A stretch of 64,000 nucleotides of DNA from Actinomycetota bacterium (GTDB taxonomy: Bacteria; Actinomycetota; Thermoleophilia; Gaiellales; F1-60-MAGs149). The stretch lies in contig VFJZ01000003.1 in NCBI GenBank assembly GCA_009885805.1, forward strand, positions 62,001 through 126,000. Reading direction: 5' to 3'. Below are positions 49,534 to 56,789 of this stretch, piece after piece. Positions within the stretch are counted from its first letter, which is position 1. Every line of letters starts with the position of its first letter. The position numbers were made by a program, and so were the translations under genes. Below the pieces are notes generated by a model. That model made no database searches and was not told where the DNA came from. It saw only the letters and a list, made by a program, of their open reading frames with translations.

Positions 49534-50082
49534 ATGTCCGTCATCGAGACCGCCATCGCCAGCGCCACCTGGGCGATCGACGCCACGCACTCGTCCGTCG
49601 GCTTCGAGGTCAAGCACCTCGGCGTCGCCACGTTCCGGGGTAGCCTCGGCGAGGTCGCGGGCGCCGTCGTCACGTCCGACGGCTCGGTCGCCGCGGTCGA
49701 GGGTACCGCGGCGATCAGCAGCCTGCGCACCGTCGACCAGGCGCTGTCCGGGCATCTGATGTCGGCCGACTTCTTCGACGCCGACGCACACCCGGAGGCG
49801 CGCTTCCAGTCGACCTCGGTCACCCCGGTCGGCGACGACCTGATTGTCCGCGGCGACCTCGAACTGCGCGGCGTCTCGCAGCCGGTCGAGTTGCGCGGAC
49901 GGATCGAGGGCACGGTCACCGATCCCTACGGCAACGAGCGCATCGCGATCAGTGCGTCCGGCGTGATCGACCGGACGGCGTTCGGCATCTCCTGGAACGC
50001 CCCGCTCGCGAACGGCGTTCTGGCAGTGGCCGAGAAGGTGCGGCTGGTGCTCGACATCGAGGCGGTCAGGAACGAGGCATGA
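49534..50082 (+). CDS. YceI-family lipocalin-like protein
   Basis: Protein of 182 residues of the YceI family: TWAIDATHSSVGFEVKHLGV at the start, DFFDADAHPEARFQSTSV in the middle and GDLELRGVSQPVEL, then RTAFGISWNAPL. The fold is a lipocalin-like barrel that binds isoprenoid quinones or amides. No signal peptide, unlike E. coli YceI. The start has an AGGGGAA ribosome binding site. It is coupled by ATGA to the FMN reductase, a common pair in which a quinone carrier and a quinone reductase would cooperate. Confidence 0.88.
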   Translation: MSVIETAIASATWAIDATHSSVGFEVKHLGVATFRGSLGEVAGAVVTSDGSVAAVEGTAAISSLRTVDQALSGHLMSADFFDADAHPEARFQSTSVTPVGDDLIVRGDLELRGVSQPVELRGRIEGTVTDPYGNERIAISASGVIDRTAFGISWNAPLANGVLAVAEKVRLVLDIEAVRNEA

Positions 50083-50609
50083 AGACCGTTCTCGCCCTCT
50101 CCGGCTCCCTCCGCCGCGACTCCGTCAACACTCTGCTCCTGCGCATCGCGCAGGAGCAGGCACCGGACGGCGTCGATGTCGTGCTGTACAGCGGCCTCGC
50201 CGACGTACCTGCATTCAACGAGGATGACGAGGCCGCGCCGGGCCCCGCCGTCATCGCCCTGCGCGAGGCGATCTCCTCGGCCGACGGTCTCTTGCTCTCG
50301 ACGCCGGAGTACAACTTCGGCGTCCCCGGCGCCCTCAAGAACGCGCTCGACTGGGCCTCGCGCCCGTACGGCGACTCGGTGCTGACCGGGCGCAGGGCGG
50401 CCGTGATGGGCGTCTCGCCATCGCCGTTCGCCGCTCGCCAGGCGCGGACCGACCTGCGGCGGTCGCTGGCCCTGGCCGGAGCTGTCGTCGACGACGAGAC
50501 GACTGGCTTCGTCGCCGGACGTCTGGACACGGATCGCCTCGGTGTCGAGCGCGACGTCCGCGACGCGCTCGCGCAGCTGCTCTCGCTACAGCTCGCCGCG
50601 ATCGAGTAG
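50079..50609 (+). CDS. NADPH-dependent FMN reductase
   Basis: Flavodoxin-like reductase of 176 residues. The FMN phosphate loop is SGSLRRDSVN and the isoalloxazine motif is STPEYNFGVPGALKNALDW, both typical of the chromate/quinone reductase ChrR/YieF group. It reduces quinones or metals by two electrons. Expression is probably controlled with YceI by the divergent MarR protein. The end overlaps the convergent GntR gene by 24 bases. Confidence 0.88.
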   Translation: MKTVLALSGSLRRDSVNTLLLRIAQEQAPDGVDVVLYSGLADVPAFNEDDEAAPGPAVIALREAISSADGLLLSTPEYNFGVPGALKNALDWASRPYGDSVLTGRRAAVMGVSPSPFAARQARTDLRRSLALAGAVVDDETTGFVAGRLDTDRLGVERDVRDALAQLLSLQLAAIE

Positions 50610-51257
50610 GTCGAGCAGGTAGGTCGCCGCCTCCTCGACGTGGCGGCGCGCGGCCTCACCGGCCGCCTGAGCGTCGCCGGTCGTCAGCGCGGCGACGAGC
50701 ACGCGGTGATCGCGGATGGTCATCAGCGGATCCGCGTGCTCGTACATCCGCTGCAGGAAGCGGCGGGTCGTCATCTGTTCGAGCCCTTCGACGAGGCGCG
50801 CCAGCAGCGGATTTCCGCTCGCCGCGTAGAGGGCGAGGTGGAAGGTGTGGTTGAGGGCCTGCTGGCGGGCGGCGTCGCCGCCCGCTGCGATCTCCTCCTC
50901 GAGGGCGACTTCGGCGGCGGTGATCGCGGCCAGTGCGGCCGGGTCGCGGTGCGCGACGGTTGCTCGAGCCGCCAGTTCCTCGAGCGCGGCGCGGATCTCG
51001 AAGAAGGCGACGATCTCGCTGCGGTCAGCGGCGCGGACGCGGACCTGGCCCGGCCCGGCATCGACGGCCAGGCCTTCCTGGATCAGCCGCATGATCGCCT
51101 CTCGAACCGGAGTTCGGGAGACACCGAGTCGCGTCGCGAGGTCGGTCGAGACGAGCGGCGTCCCGGCCGGCAAGGAGCCGTCGTTGATCGCGTCGCGCAG
51201 GCGACCGTGCACCTCGTCCCGAACCGTCGTCCCGCGCGCGATGCGCTCCACGGGCAC
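50586..51257 (-). CDS. GntR-family regulator (FCD subgroup)
   Basis: Regulator of 223 residues. The winged helix is LRDAINDGSLPAGTPLVSTD, then LATRLGVSRTPVREAIMRLI; the FCD effector domain has EIRAALEELAARA, the metal-binding HTFHLALY and RDHRVLVAALTTGDAQAA. Two GTG codons (51257 and 51251) are possible starts. It lies 26 bases downstream of the luciferase-like oxidoreductase gene on the same strand. Its ligand is probably a small organic acid. Confidence 0.84.
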   Translation of the reverse strand: MPVERIARGTTVRDEVHGRLRDAINDGSLPAGTPLVSTDLATRLGVSRTPVREAIMRLIQEGLAVDAGPGQVRVRAADRSEIVAFFEIRAALEELAARATVAHRDPAALAAITAAEVALEEEIAAGGDAARQQALNHTFHLALYAASGNPLLARLVEGLEQMTTRRFLQRMYEHADPLMTIRDHRVLVAALTTGDAQAAGEAARRHVEEAATYLLDLLDRGEL

Positions 51258-51283
51258 GATTGTCGCACGGGCTCGGCGGTTCG

Positions 51284-52360
51284 TCAGCCGTGAACCGCGG
51301 CCCTCCAGCCGAATCGCGGTGCGACCTCGGTCGCGAAGCGCTCCGCCCACCGGCGCTGCGCCTCGCGTGGGGCGCCGGGCGTGACGGTGTGCAGGATGAT
51401 GTGGTTGAACCCGGCGGTCGCGAAGTCCGTGACGCGACGGGCGCAGGTTTCGGGCGAGCCGATGATCTGCGCCTCCGTCCAGGCCGGGATGTTCGCCGGG
51501 TCGCAGAGCCGCTTCCAGCCCTCGAACGTCGCCGTCCAGGCCTCGTAGCCGCGGATGCCGGCGATGTCGACGGTCCGCGCGCCGTAGTGGCTCACCTGCG
51601 CCTCCATGAAGCGCGGCATGTATTCCTGGGCCTCGGCGATGGCGCTCTCGTCGGTGTCGGCGACGATCACGTTCACGAGCAGTGGCCGCAGCTTCGAGAC
51701 GACCTCGCTCGTCCCGACCTCGCGCGCACGCCGCTCGAACGCCGGGAGTAGCTCCGGCGTCAGCGCGCCGAAGCTGGTGCACATCGGCGCCAGACCGAGG
51801 TCGGCCATCACGGTCGTGGACGCGGCCGAGCCGATCGCGCCGAAGAAGTCGATCCGCTCCCGGACCGGCGTCGGCCGGATCCGCACCGGCGTGTCGACCT
51901 TGACGTAGGTGCCTTCGAAGGTGAACGGTTCGCCGGACATCGCGCGGTCGAGCACGTGCCAGACCTCCGCGAATCGCTCGCGGGCCTCCTGCATGTCGAT
52001 GTCGAAGGCGTCGTACTCGTACTTGCCGGTTCCGCGCCCGAGCCCGACGTACAGCTTCTGGTCGGTCATGTTGGTCAGCATCGCCAGCTCGCCGGCCAGC
52101 CGCAGCGGCTCGTACCATGGCGTCACGAGTACGCAGGTGCCAAGGGCCAGGCCGGGGAAGCGGGCGGCGATATGGCCCATCAGGACGGTCGGTGCCGGAC
52201 ACGGGTAGTAGTCGGAGAAGTGGTGCTCGATCAGCCAGGCAGTGCCGTAGCCGAGCTCCTGGTGGAAGGCGCAGGAGTCGAGCAGGCCCGCGTAGAGCTC
52301 GGCGTCTGAGACGCCAGGCGCATCGGCCGGAACGGCGAGGAATCCGAAGTCCATCGTCAT
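51284..52360 (-). CDS. LLM-class (luciferase-like) flavin-dependent oxidoreductase
   Basis: TIM-barrel enzyme of 358 residues of the bacterial luciferase/F420-or FMN-monooxygenase class. Landmarks: LGYGTAWLIEHHFSDYYPCP at the front, LGTCVLVTPWYEPLRLAGEL, LTNMTDQKLYVGLGRGTGKY and IIGSPETCARRVTDFATAGF near the end. Use of FMN or F420 cannot be separated. ATG at 52360 has a TAATCT -10 box seven bases upstream. The adjacent palindrome and the divergent FadR-type gene suggest that it is the regulator's target. Confidence 0.86.
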   Translation of the reverse strand: MTMDFGFLAVPADAPGVSDAELYAGLLDSCAFHQELGYGTAWLIEHHFSDYYPCPAPTVLMGHIAARFPGLALGTCVLVTPWYEPLRLAGELAMLTNMTDQKLYVGLGRGTGKYEYDAFDIDMQEARERFAEVWHVLDRAMSGEPFTFEGTYVKVDTPVRIRPTPVRERIDFFGAIGSAASTTVMADLGLAPMCTSFGALTPELLPAFERRAREVGTSEVVSKLRPLLVNVIVADTDESAIAEAQEYMPRFMEAQVSHYGARTVDIAGIRGYEAWTATFEGWKRLCDPANIPAWTEAQIIGSPETCARRVTDFATAGFNHIILHTVTPGAPREAQRRWAERFATEVAPRFGWRAAVHG

Positions 52361-52367
52361 GGGTTAC

Positions 52368-52384
52368 AGATTAGACCTTTGGTC
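52368..52384 (-). promoter_or_regulatory. -10 box and abutting operator of the luciferase-like gene
   Basis: TAATCT on the minus strand (AGATTA at 52368-52373) lies seven bases before the ATG. Directly upstream is the inverted repeat GACC-TTT-GGTC (52374-52384), of the kind bound by FadR-type GntR proteins. Confidence 0.5.
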
Positions 52385-52403
52385 GTCCGGAGCGCAAGCA
52401 GGG

Positions 52404-52409
52404 TATGCT
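52404..52409 (+). promoter_or_regulatory. -10 box of the FadR-type regulator gene
   Basis: TATGCT seven bases before the ATG at 52417. It overlaps an upstream ATG at 52405, which is therefore unlikely to be the start. Confidence 0.45.
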
Positions 52410-52416
52410 CGGCCAC

Positions 52417-53115
52417 ATGCCGCCGCTCGGTCCGGTCGCCTCCGTTCCAGCCCACGAGCTCGTGCTCGACCAGTTGCGCCGCTCCATCCACCTCGGCCAT
52501 TTCGGGGCCGGCGCCAAGCTGCCACCGGAGCGGGAGCTCGCGAGCCAACTGAACGTGTCGCGGACGACCGTGCGCGAGGCTGTCCGGCTGCTGGAGACCG
52601 AGGGCCTGGTCGAGATCCGACGCGGGTCGGCCGGCGGCATCACCGTCCTGCAGCAGCGGCATCGACCAGCCGATCTGCGCCGGCGATTGAGCGAGTTCGA
52701 GGAGATCATCGACTTCCGGCTGGCGGTCGAGCCGATGGCGGCACGCCTTGCCGCGGAGCGACGGGCGCAGGCCGACGCGGTCGCCCTCACCCGGGCGCTG
52801 CGCCGACTGACAGAACTGGCCGCGACCGGCGCCGAGGGCGCCGTCTCGGACTGGGTCAGCGCCGATCGCGAGTTCCACCTGCTGATCGCGCAGTTCGCGG
52901 AGAACGAGTGGCTCGCGCGAGCCGTCGAGGATGCCCGCGCCGCGATGTTCCTGCCGATCGGGGCCGTGTGGGGTCGGCTCGAGCGACGGGCGCACGACAT
53001 GCACACGGAGATCCACGACGCGATCGTCGACCGCGACGGCCCGCGTGCCGCCGAGGCGATGACGGCGCACGTCGAGGCGACGAGGGCCGACATCCATGCG
53101 GTGCTCGCCCGCTGA
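52417..53115 (+). CDS. GntR-family regulator (FadR type)
   Basis: Regulator of 232 residues. The DNA-binding domain reads LRRSIHLGHFGAGAKLPPER, then ELASQLNVSRTTVREAVRLL and EIRRGSAGGITV (wing). The FCD domain has FRLAVEPMAARLAAERR, the metal-site DREFHLLIAQ and HTEIHDAIVDRDGPRAAEAM. The start at 52417 follows the promoter spacing seen elsewhere in the window. Likely represses itself and the divergent luciferase-like gene through the GACC-GGTC element, and perhaps the similar site upstream of the ligase at 56790. Confidence 0.86.
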   Translation: MPPLGPVASVPAHELVLDQLRRSIHLGHFGAGAKLPPERELASQLNVSRTTVREAVRLLETEGLVEIRRGSAGGITVLQQRHRPADLRRRLSEFEEIIDFRLAVEPMAARLAAERRAQADAVALTRALRRLTELAATGAEGAVSDWVSADREFHLLIAQFAENEWLARAVEDARAAMFLPIGAVWGRLERRAHDMHTEIHDAIVDRDGPRAAEAMTAHVEATRADIHAVLAR

Positions 53116-53121
53116 CGCCGG

Positions 53122-53550
53122 TTACACCAGCGGGTGCGACCAGCGCAGGTCGGAAAAGCGGGCGAAGCCGCGGTCGGCCGTGTACCACGTCGCGCCATGC
53201 TCGATCGCGAGTGCTGCCAGGTACGCGTCCGGCACGACGTTGCCCCGAGCGTCAACGTCACGGCAGAGGCGCGTGAAGATCGGCCAGTGCCGCTCGCCCG
53301 GTTCGACGGGCACGGCAGCCGGCGACGAGCGCAGGGCGTCTGCGAACGCGAGCGCCGCCGCGAGTGGCGTCGGTTCCCTGAACACGCGTGGATGGGTTAC
53401 CACGCGCAGGAATCCGCTCAGGACGGCCCCACTCAGCCCGAGCGGCTCGTCGTCGGTGCGGGAGGCATCGAGCCAGGCGCGGTAGGCCGCGTGGCGATCG
53501 GTCTCCGGCCGGTGTGCGTGGACGAGCACGTTGACGTCAACGCAACGCAT
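53122..53550 (-). CDS. PIN-domain toxin (VapC-like)
   Basis: PIN-domain ribonuclease of 142 residues. The acidic centre is read from CVDVNVLVHA at the start, a Glu in the middle and VPDAYLAALAIEHGATWYTA with two Asp near the end (the last, Asp in TADRGF, is the usual fourth ligand). Such toxins cut RNA when the antitoxin is lost. The upstream antitoxin gene overlaps by 14 bases. The TRxxHWPIF form matches the actinobacterial 'TA system VapC' subgroup. Confidence 0.86.
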   Translation of the reverse strand: MRCVDVNVLVHAHRPETDRHAAYRAWLDASRTDDEPLGLSGAVLSGFLRVVTHPRVFREPTPLAAALAFADALRSSPAAVPVEPGERHWPIFTRLCRDVDARGNVVPDAYLAALAIEHGATWYTADRGFARFSDLRWSHPLV

Positions 53551-53791
53551 CGAGCCCGCCGCAGTCCCCCATCAGGTCGCGGAGCGCCGCGGTGTCGTCG
53601 AGGTCGACGCCCGGGAGCAGTCCGCTGCCACCGAACGTCGGTAGCGGCGCGGCCTCGGCGCGCGATCGACGACGGGCAAGCGATTGCCGCAGGGCGTCCT
53701 CTACCACCTCGCCGATCGTGCGACCGGTACCGGCGGCGTGGAGCTTGACGGCCCGGAAGAGTTCATCGTCGATCCTGATCGTCGTCCGCAT
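53537..53791 (-). CDS. Ribbon-helix-helix antitoxin (VapB-like)
   Basis: Protein of 84 residues. The first 45 form a ribbon-helix-helix DNA-binding unit (MRTTIRIDDELFRAVKLHAA, then GRTIGEVVEDALRQSL). The Pro- and Gly-rich tail (PTFGGSGLLPGVDLDD) is of the type that enters and blocks the PIN active site. It should repress its own operon as a complex with the toxin. Confidence 0.87.
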   Translation of the reverse strand: MRTTIRIDDELFRAVKLHAAGTGRTIGEVVEDALRQSLARRRSRAEAAPLPTFGGSGLLPGVDLDDTAALRDLMGDCGGLDALR

Positions 53792-53795
53792 CTGC

Positions 53796-53823
53796 GCATC
53801 TTAGCATCACAACGACGCATCTT
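53796..53823. promoter_or_regulatory. Candidate VapB operator
   Basis: GCATCTT occurs at 53796-53802 and 53817-53823, a 21-base (two-turn) spacing, directly upstream of the antitoxin start. Ribbon-helix-helix repressors commonly bind such spaced half-sites. Confidence 0.4.
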
Positions 53824-53847
53824 GGTGCGTGCGTCCGCGGTCTCAGG

Positions 53848-55089
53848 TCACGGGTCGACCTGGGCGCCGAGCGCGGCCGCCGCCGCGCTGAAGCACTCGA
53901 TCGGCGCACGGATGAAGCCGGCGCCGATCTGGCCGCCGTCCCGACCGGGGATGCCGACGTCCATCGCCGGCAGCACGCCCGTCGCGACGACCCGCTCGAC
54001 ATCGATGCCGGTGGGTGTGCCGCGGTAGTCGAAGAGCGGGATCAGGTACTCCGTGTGCTCCCCGACGCAGATGTCGTACAGCTCGAGGTTGCGGTCGATC
54101 ATCCCCTGCGCGGTGCCGCCCTGGTAGCGCTGCAGCGGCAGGGCCGCCGCCTGCGCGAAGCCGCCGAGGCCGGCCGTCTCGGTGATGATCGACTCGCCGC
54201 CCATCCAGGTGATCTCGTCCTCGCTGTGGCCCTCGAACAGCTTCGCGGTGGCGGCCGCGTGCGGGCCACGGAACCAGGTGTCGCCCAGGCCGGAGACGCG
54301 GATCGCGAACCCCTGGCAGGAGAACGTCATCGCCGTCACGACGCTCGATCCGGCGATCCCGTGGGCGGCGTCGCAGGCGGCCTTGCACGCCGCCATCGAG
54401 AGGCGGAGGAAGTGGTAGTCGTTGCCCTGGAACGCCTCGTAGAGCGCGCGCACTCCGGCCGGGTTCGTCTCCGCGATGTCGAGCAGCGGCACCGCGAGCG
54501 CCTCGGTGAAGATCATCGTCGCCGCCGCCGAGCGCGAGTGGAGCTCGTCGCCCATCTGCACCGCGCGCCGGATGATCGGCTGCAGCTCGATGCCGCCGGC
54601 CTTCCGCACGGCTTCGGCGAGGACCGGGCCGAGGACGTCGTTGACGTGCTGCAGGCGGGCGTGGACGCCCTCGTCGTAGCAGCCGTAGTTGAGCCGCCGC
54701 CGCTCCTTGCCCTCGTAGAAGTTGCAGAAAGCCGTGTTCCCGAACGGCGGGTTCTCGACCACGAACACGGGCATCGACGCGGTGTAGACACCGGCGAGCG
54801 AGCCGACGCAGCCGTACCCGTGCGCGCCGTCGACGCGGATCGTGCCGGCCTCGAGGCTGGCGATCGCGTCCTCCCGGGAGGAGGCGAGGCCCTCGAACTG
54901 GGCGGCGCCGATGATCGCGTCACGCTGGCCGCCGGTGTACTCGGCGAACGGCAGGGGCGCCCCGGACGTCAGGATCAGGTCCGGCGTGAAGCCGGGGACG
55001 ACCTCGCCGGCCGGACGCACGTCGACGAGCACGGGCGCGGAGGCGCAGAGCCGGCGGTGGGCCTCGGCGTTGGCGTCGGCGCGCGTCAC
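53848..55089 (-). CDS. DUF1116-family protein (AllG/YlbE-like)
   Basis: Protein of 413 residues of the DUF1116 family. VVENPPFGNTAFCNFYEGKE, RRLNYGCYDEGVHARLQHVN and VTAMTFSCQGFAIRVSGLGD are conserved marks. In enterobacteria the homolog is one of three proteins that make oxamate carbamoyltransferase for allantoin use, with FdrA-like and DUF2877 partners. Neither partner is seen here, which leaves the role open. GTG at 55089 overlaps the upstream SDR stop, so the pair is one transcript. Confidence 0.82.
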   Translation of the reverse strand: MTRADANAEAHRRLCASAPVLVDVRPAGEVVPGFTPDLILTSGAPLPFAEYTGGQRDAIIGAAQFEGLASSREDAIASLEAGTIRVDGAHGYGCVGSLAGVYTASMPVFVVENPPFGNTAFCNFYEGKERRRLNYGCYDEGVHARLQHVNDVLGPVLAEAVRKAGGIELQPIIRRAVQMGDELHSRSAAATMIFTEALAVPLLDIAETNPAGVRALYEAFQGNDYHFLRLSMAACKAACDAAHGIAGSSVVTAMTFSCQGFAIRVSGLGDTWFRGPHAAATAKLFEGHSEDEITWMGGESIITETAGLGGFAQAAALPLQRYQGGTAQGMIDRNLELYDICVGEHTEYLIPLFDYRGTPTGIDVERVVATGVLPAMDVGIPGRDGGQIGAGFIRAPIECFSAAAAALGAQVDP

Positions 55090-55802
55090 AGCGCCGTCAC
55101 GCCGCCGTCGGCCACCAGCGTCGTGCCGGTGATGTAGGCGGCGCGATCCGAGAGGAGGAACTCGACGCTGTCGGCCATCTCGTCCACCGTGCCGAGCCGG
55201 CGCAGCGGGACGGTCGGGATCAGTGCCTCCTCGCCGCCCGAGACGGCGCGCATCGAGGCGCTCATCGGCACCGCGATGTAGCCGGGCGCGAGGCAGTTCA
55301 CGCGCACGGCCGGCGCCAACTCGCAGGCGAGGTAGCGCGTGTAGGCCATCACGCCGGCCTTCGATGCGCCGTACATCGAGGCACCGGTCAGGCGTCCGAT
55401 CAGGCCCGTCAGGCTCGCGATGTTGACGATGGCGGCGCTCTCGCCGAGATGCTCCGCGCAGGCCTTGTTGACGCGCGCCATGCCGGCGACGTTGACGCGC
55501 CAGAGGATGTCCATCTCGTCCTCGCCGGCCTCGCGCACCGGGGTGAAGCGGACGAGGCCAGCGCAGTTGACGACACCGCGCAGCGTCCCCAGCGAGACCG
55601 CCCGCGCCACCGCGGCGTCGACCGAAGGCTGGTCGCGCACGTCCATCTCGACCGCGTGGATGCCGGTCGCCGTCGGGTCGTCCTGCGCGATCGCGGCGGC
55701 GAGGTCGCCGGCGACGACGGTGTAGCCCTCGGCGACGAGTCGCCGGTTGATCGCCTGCCCGATGCCGCCGGCGCCGCCGGTGACGATCGCTACCTTCGTC
55801 AT
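55086..55802 (-). CDS. SDR-family oxidoreductase
   Basis: Short-chain dehydrogenase of 238 residues. Motifs: VTGGAGGIGQAI, VNCAGLVRF (NAG changed to CAG), IASLTGLIG with the active Ser, YGASK and VADGGVTAL. AGDLAAAIA after strand 2 has the Asp of NAD-users. Together with the DUF1116 gene downstream and the esterase gene upstream (13-base gap) it forms a three-gene unit. Confidence 0.86.
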   Translation of the reverse strand: MTKVAIVTGGAGGIGQAINRRLVAEGYTVVAGDLAAAIAQDDPTATGIHAVEMDVRDQPSVDAAVARAVSLGTLRGVVNCAGLVRFTPVREAGEDEMDILWRVNVAGMARVNKACAEHLGESAAIVNIASLTGLIGRLTGASMYGASKAGVMAYTRYLACELAPAVRVNCLAPGYIAVPMSASMRAVSGGEEALIPTVPLRRLGTVDEMADSVEFLLSDRAAYITGTTLVADGGVTAL

Positions 55803-55815
55803 CTCACTCCCATCG

Positions 55816-56739
55816 TCAGTCGAGTGCCCGCCGCAGCGCATCGCCGGCGTCGCGCATCGCGTCAGCGGCGAGGTCGAACACCGATTCGAGGCCGAAGTAC
55901 CCGTGGATCATGCCCGCGTACGACCGATAGTCGACCGCGACGCCGGCGGCTGCCAGGTGGTCGCGGTACGCCTCCGCCTGGAGGTGCAGCGGGTCGCACT
56001 CCGCGCTCTGGATCTGGGCCGGCGGCAGGTTGCCCGCGTCGCCGAGAAGCGGCGAGACGCGCGGGTCGCGCCCGTTGTCGGGCGCCGCGAAGTAGAGGTC
56101 CTGATGCCACTGCATCTCGTCGCGGTAGAGGAAGTAGCCCTCGTACGCCATGTCGAAGCCGGTCGCCAGATCGGCCGAGGTGACCGGGTAGACGAGGAGC
56201 TGGAACCGCAGCGCCGGACCGCCGGCGTCGCGCGCGATCTGCGCGCAGATCGCGGCGAGGTTACCGCCGGCGGAGTCACCCGCGACGGCGAGCCGATTCG
56301 CGTCGGCGCCGAGCGTCGCGGCGTTCGCGTGCGCCCACCCAAGCGCCGCCCAGGCGTCGTCGACCGCCGTCGGGAACTTCGCCTCCGGCGCGCAGCGATA
56401 GCCGACGTTGAGGACGACGGCGCCCGACGCGTTGGCCAGCGAGCGGCAGATCGTGTCGTGCGACTCGACCGAGCCGAGCACCCAGCCGCCGCCGTGGAAG
56501 TAGACGACGAGCCCGAGGCCGACGTCGCGGCTCGGCCGGTAGCTGCGAGCCGGGATCGTGCCGCCTGCGACGGGGACCGCGTGATCGGTGACGGCGGCGA
56601 CGGACTCGCCGGGCCGCAGCCCCGCGAACAGGGCCTCGAAGTTCGCCCGCGCCTGCTCCACGGGCAGCAGGTGGGCGTTCGGTCGTCCCGATGTCAGGAA
56701 GTCGTCGAGCAGCTTGCGCGCTACGGGATCGAGGGGCAC
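55816..56739 (-). CDS. Alpha/beta hydrolase, hormone-sensitive-lipase family
   Basis: Esterase of 307 residues. The HSL-family oxyanion motif VVYFHGGGWVLGS, the nucleophile in AVAGDSAGGNLAA and the late Asp/His in SAECDPLHLQAE and GMIHGYFGL form the active site. It hydrolyses short-chain esters or lactones in the cytosol. GTG at 56739 has GGAGG four bases before it. A palindrome shared with the divergent ligase promoter lies 15 bases upstream, so both may answer to the same regulator. Confidence 0.86.
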   Translation of the reverse strand: MPLDPVARKLLDDFLTSGRPNAHLLPVEQARANFEALFAGLRPGESVAAVTDHAVPVAGGTIPARSYRPSRDVGLGLVVYFHGGGWVLGSVESHDTICRSLANASGAVVLNVGYRCAPEAKFPTAVDDAWAALGWAHANAATLGADANRLAVAGDSAGGNLAAICAQIARDAGGPALRFQLLVYPVTSADLATGFDMAYEGYFLYRDEMQWHQDLYFAAPDNGRDPRVSPLLGDAGNLPPAQIQSAECDPLHLQAEAYRDHLAAAGVAVDYRSYAGMIHGYFGLESVFDLAADAMRDAGDALRRALD

Positions 56740-56753
56740 GTTGCCTCCAACGC

Positions 56754-56783
56754 CGATTGGTCCAATCGCAATGCCATTATCAT
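56754..56783. promoter_or_regulatory. 15-bp palindromic operator and -10 box of the ligase operon
   Basis: CGATTGGTCCAATCG (56754-56768) is a perfect palindrome of the GGTC/GACC type bound by FadR-like GntR proteins. It covers a possible TTGGTC -35 sequence. TATCAT (56778-56783) follows, six bases before the GTG at 56790. Confidence 0.6.
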
Positions 56784-56789
56784 ACCGAC

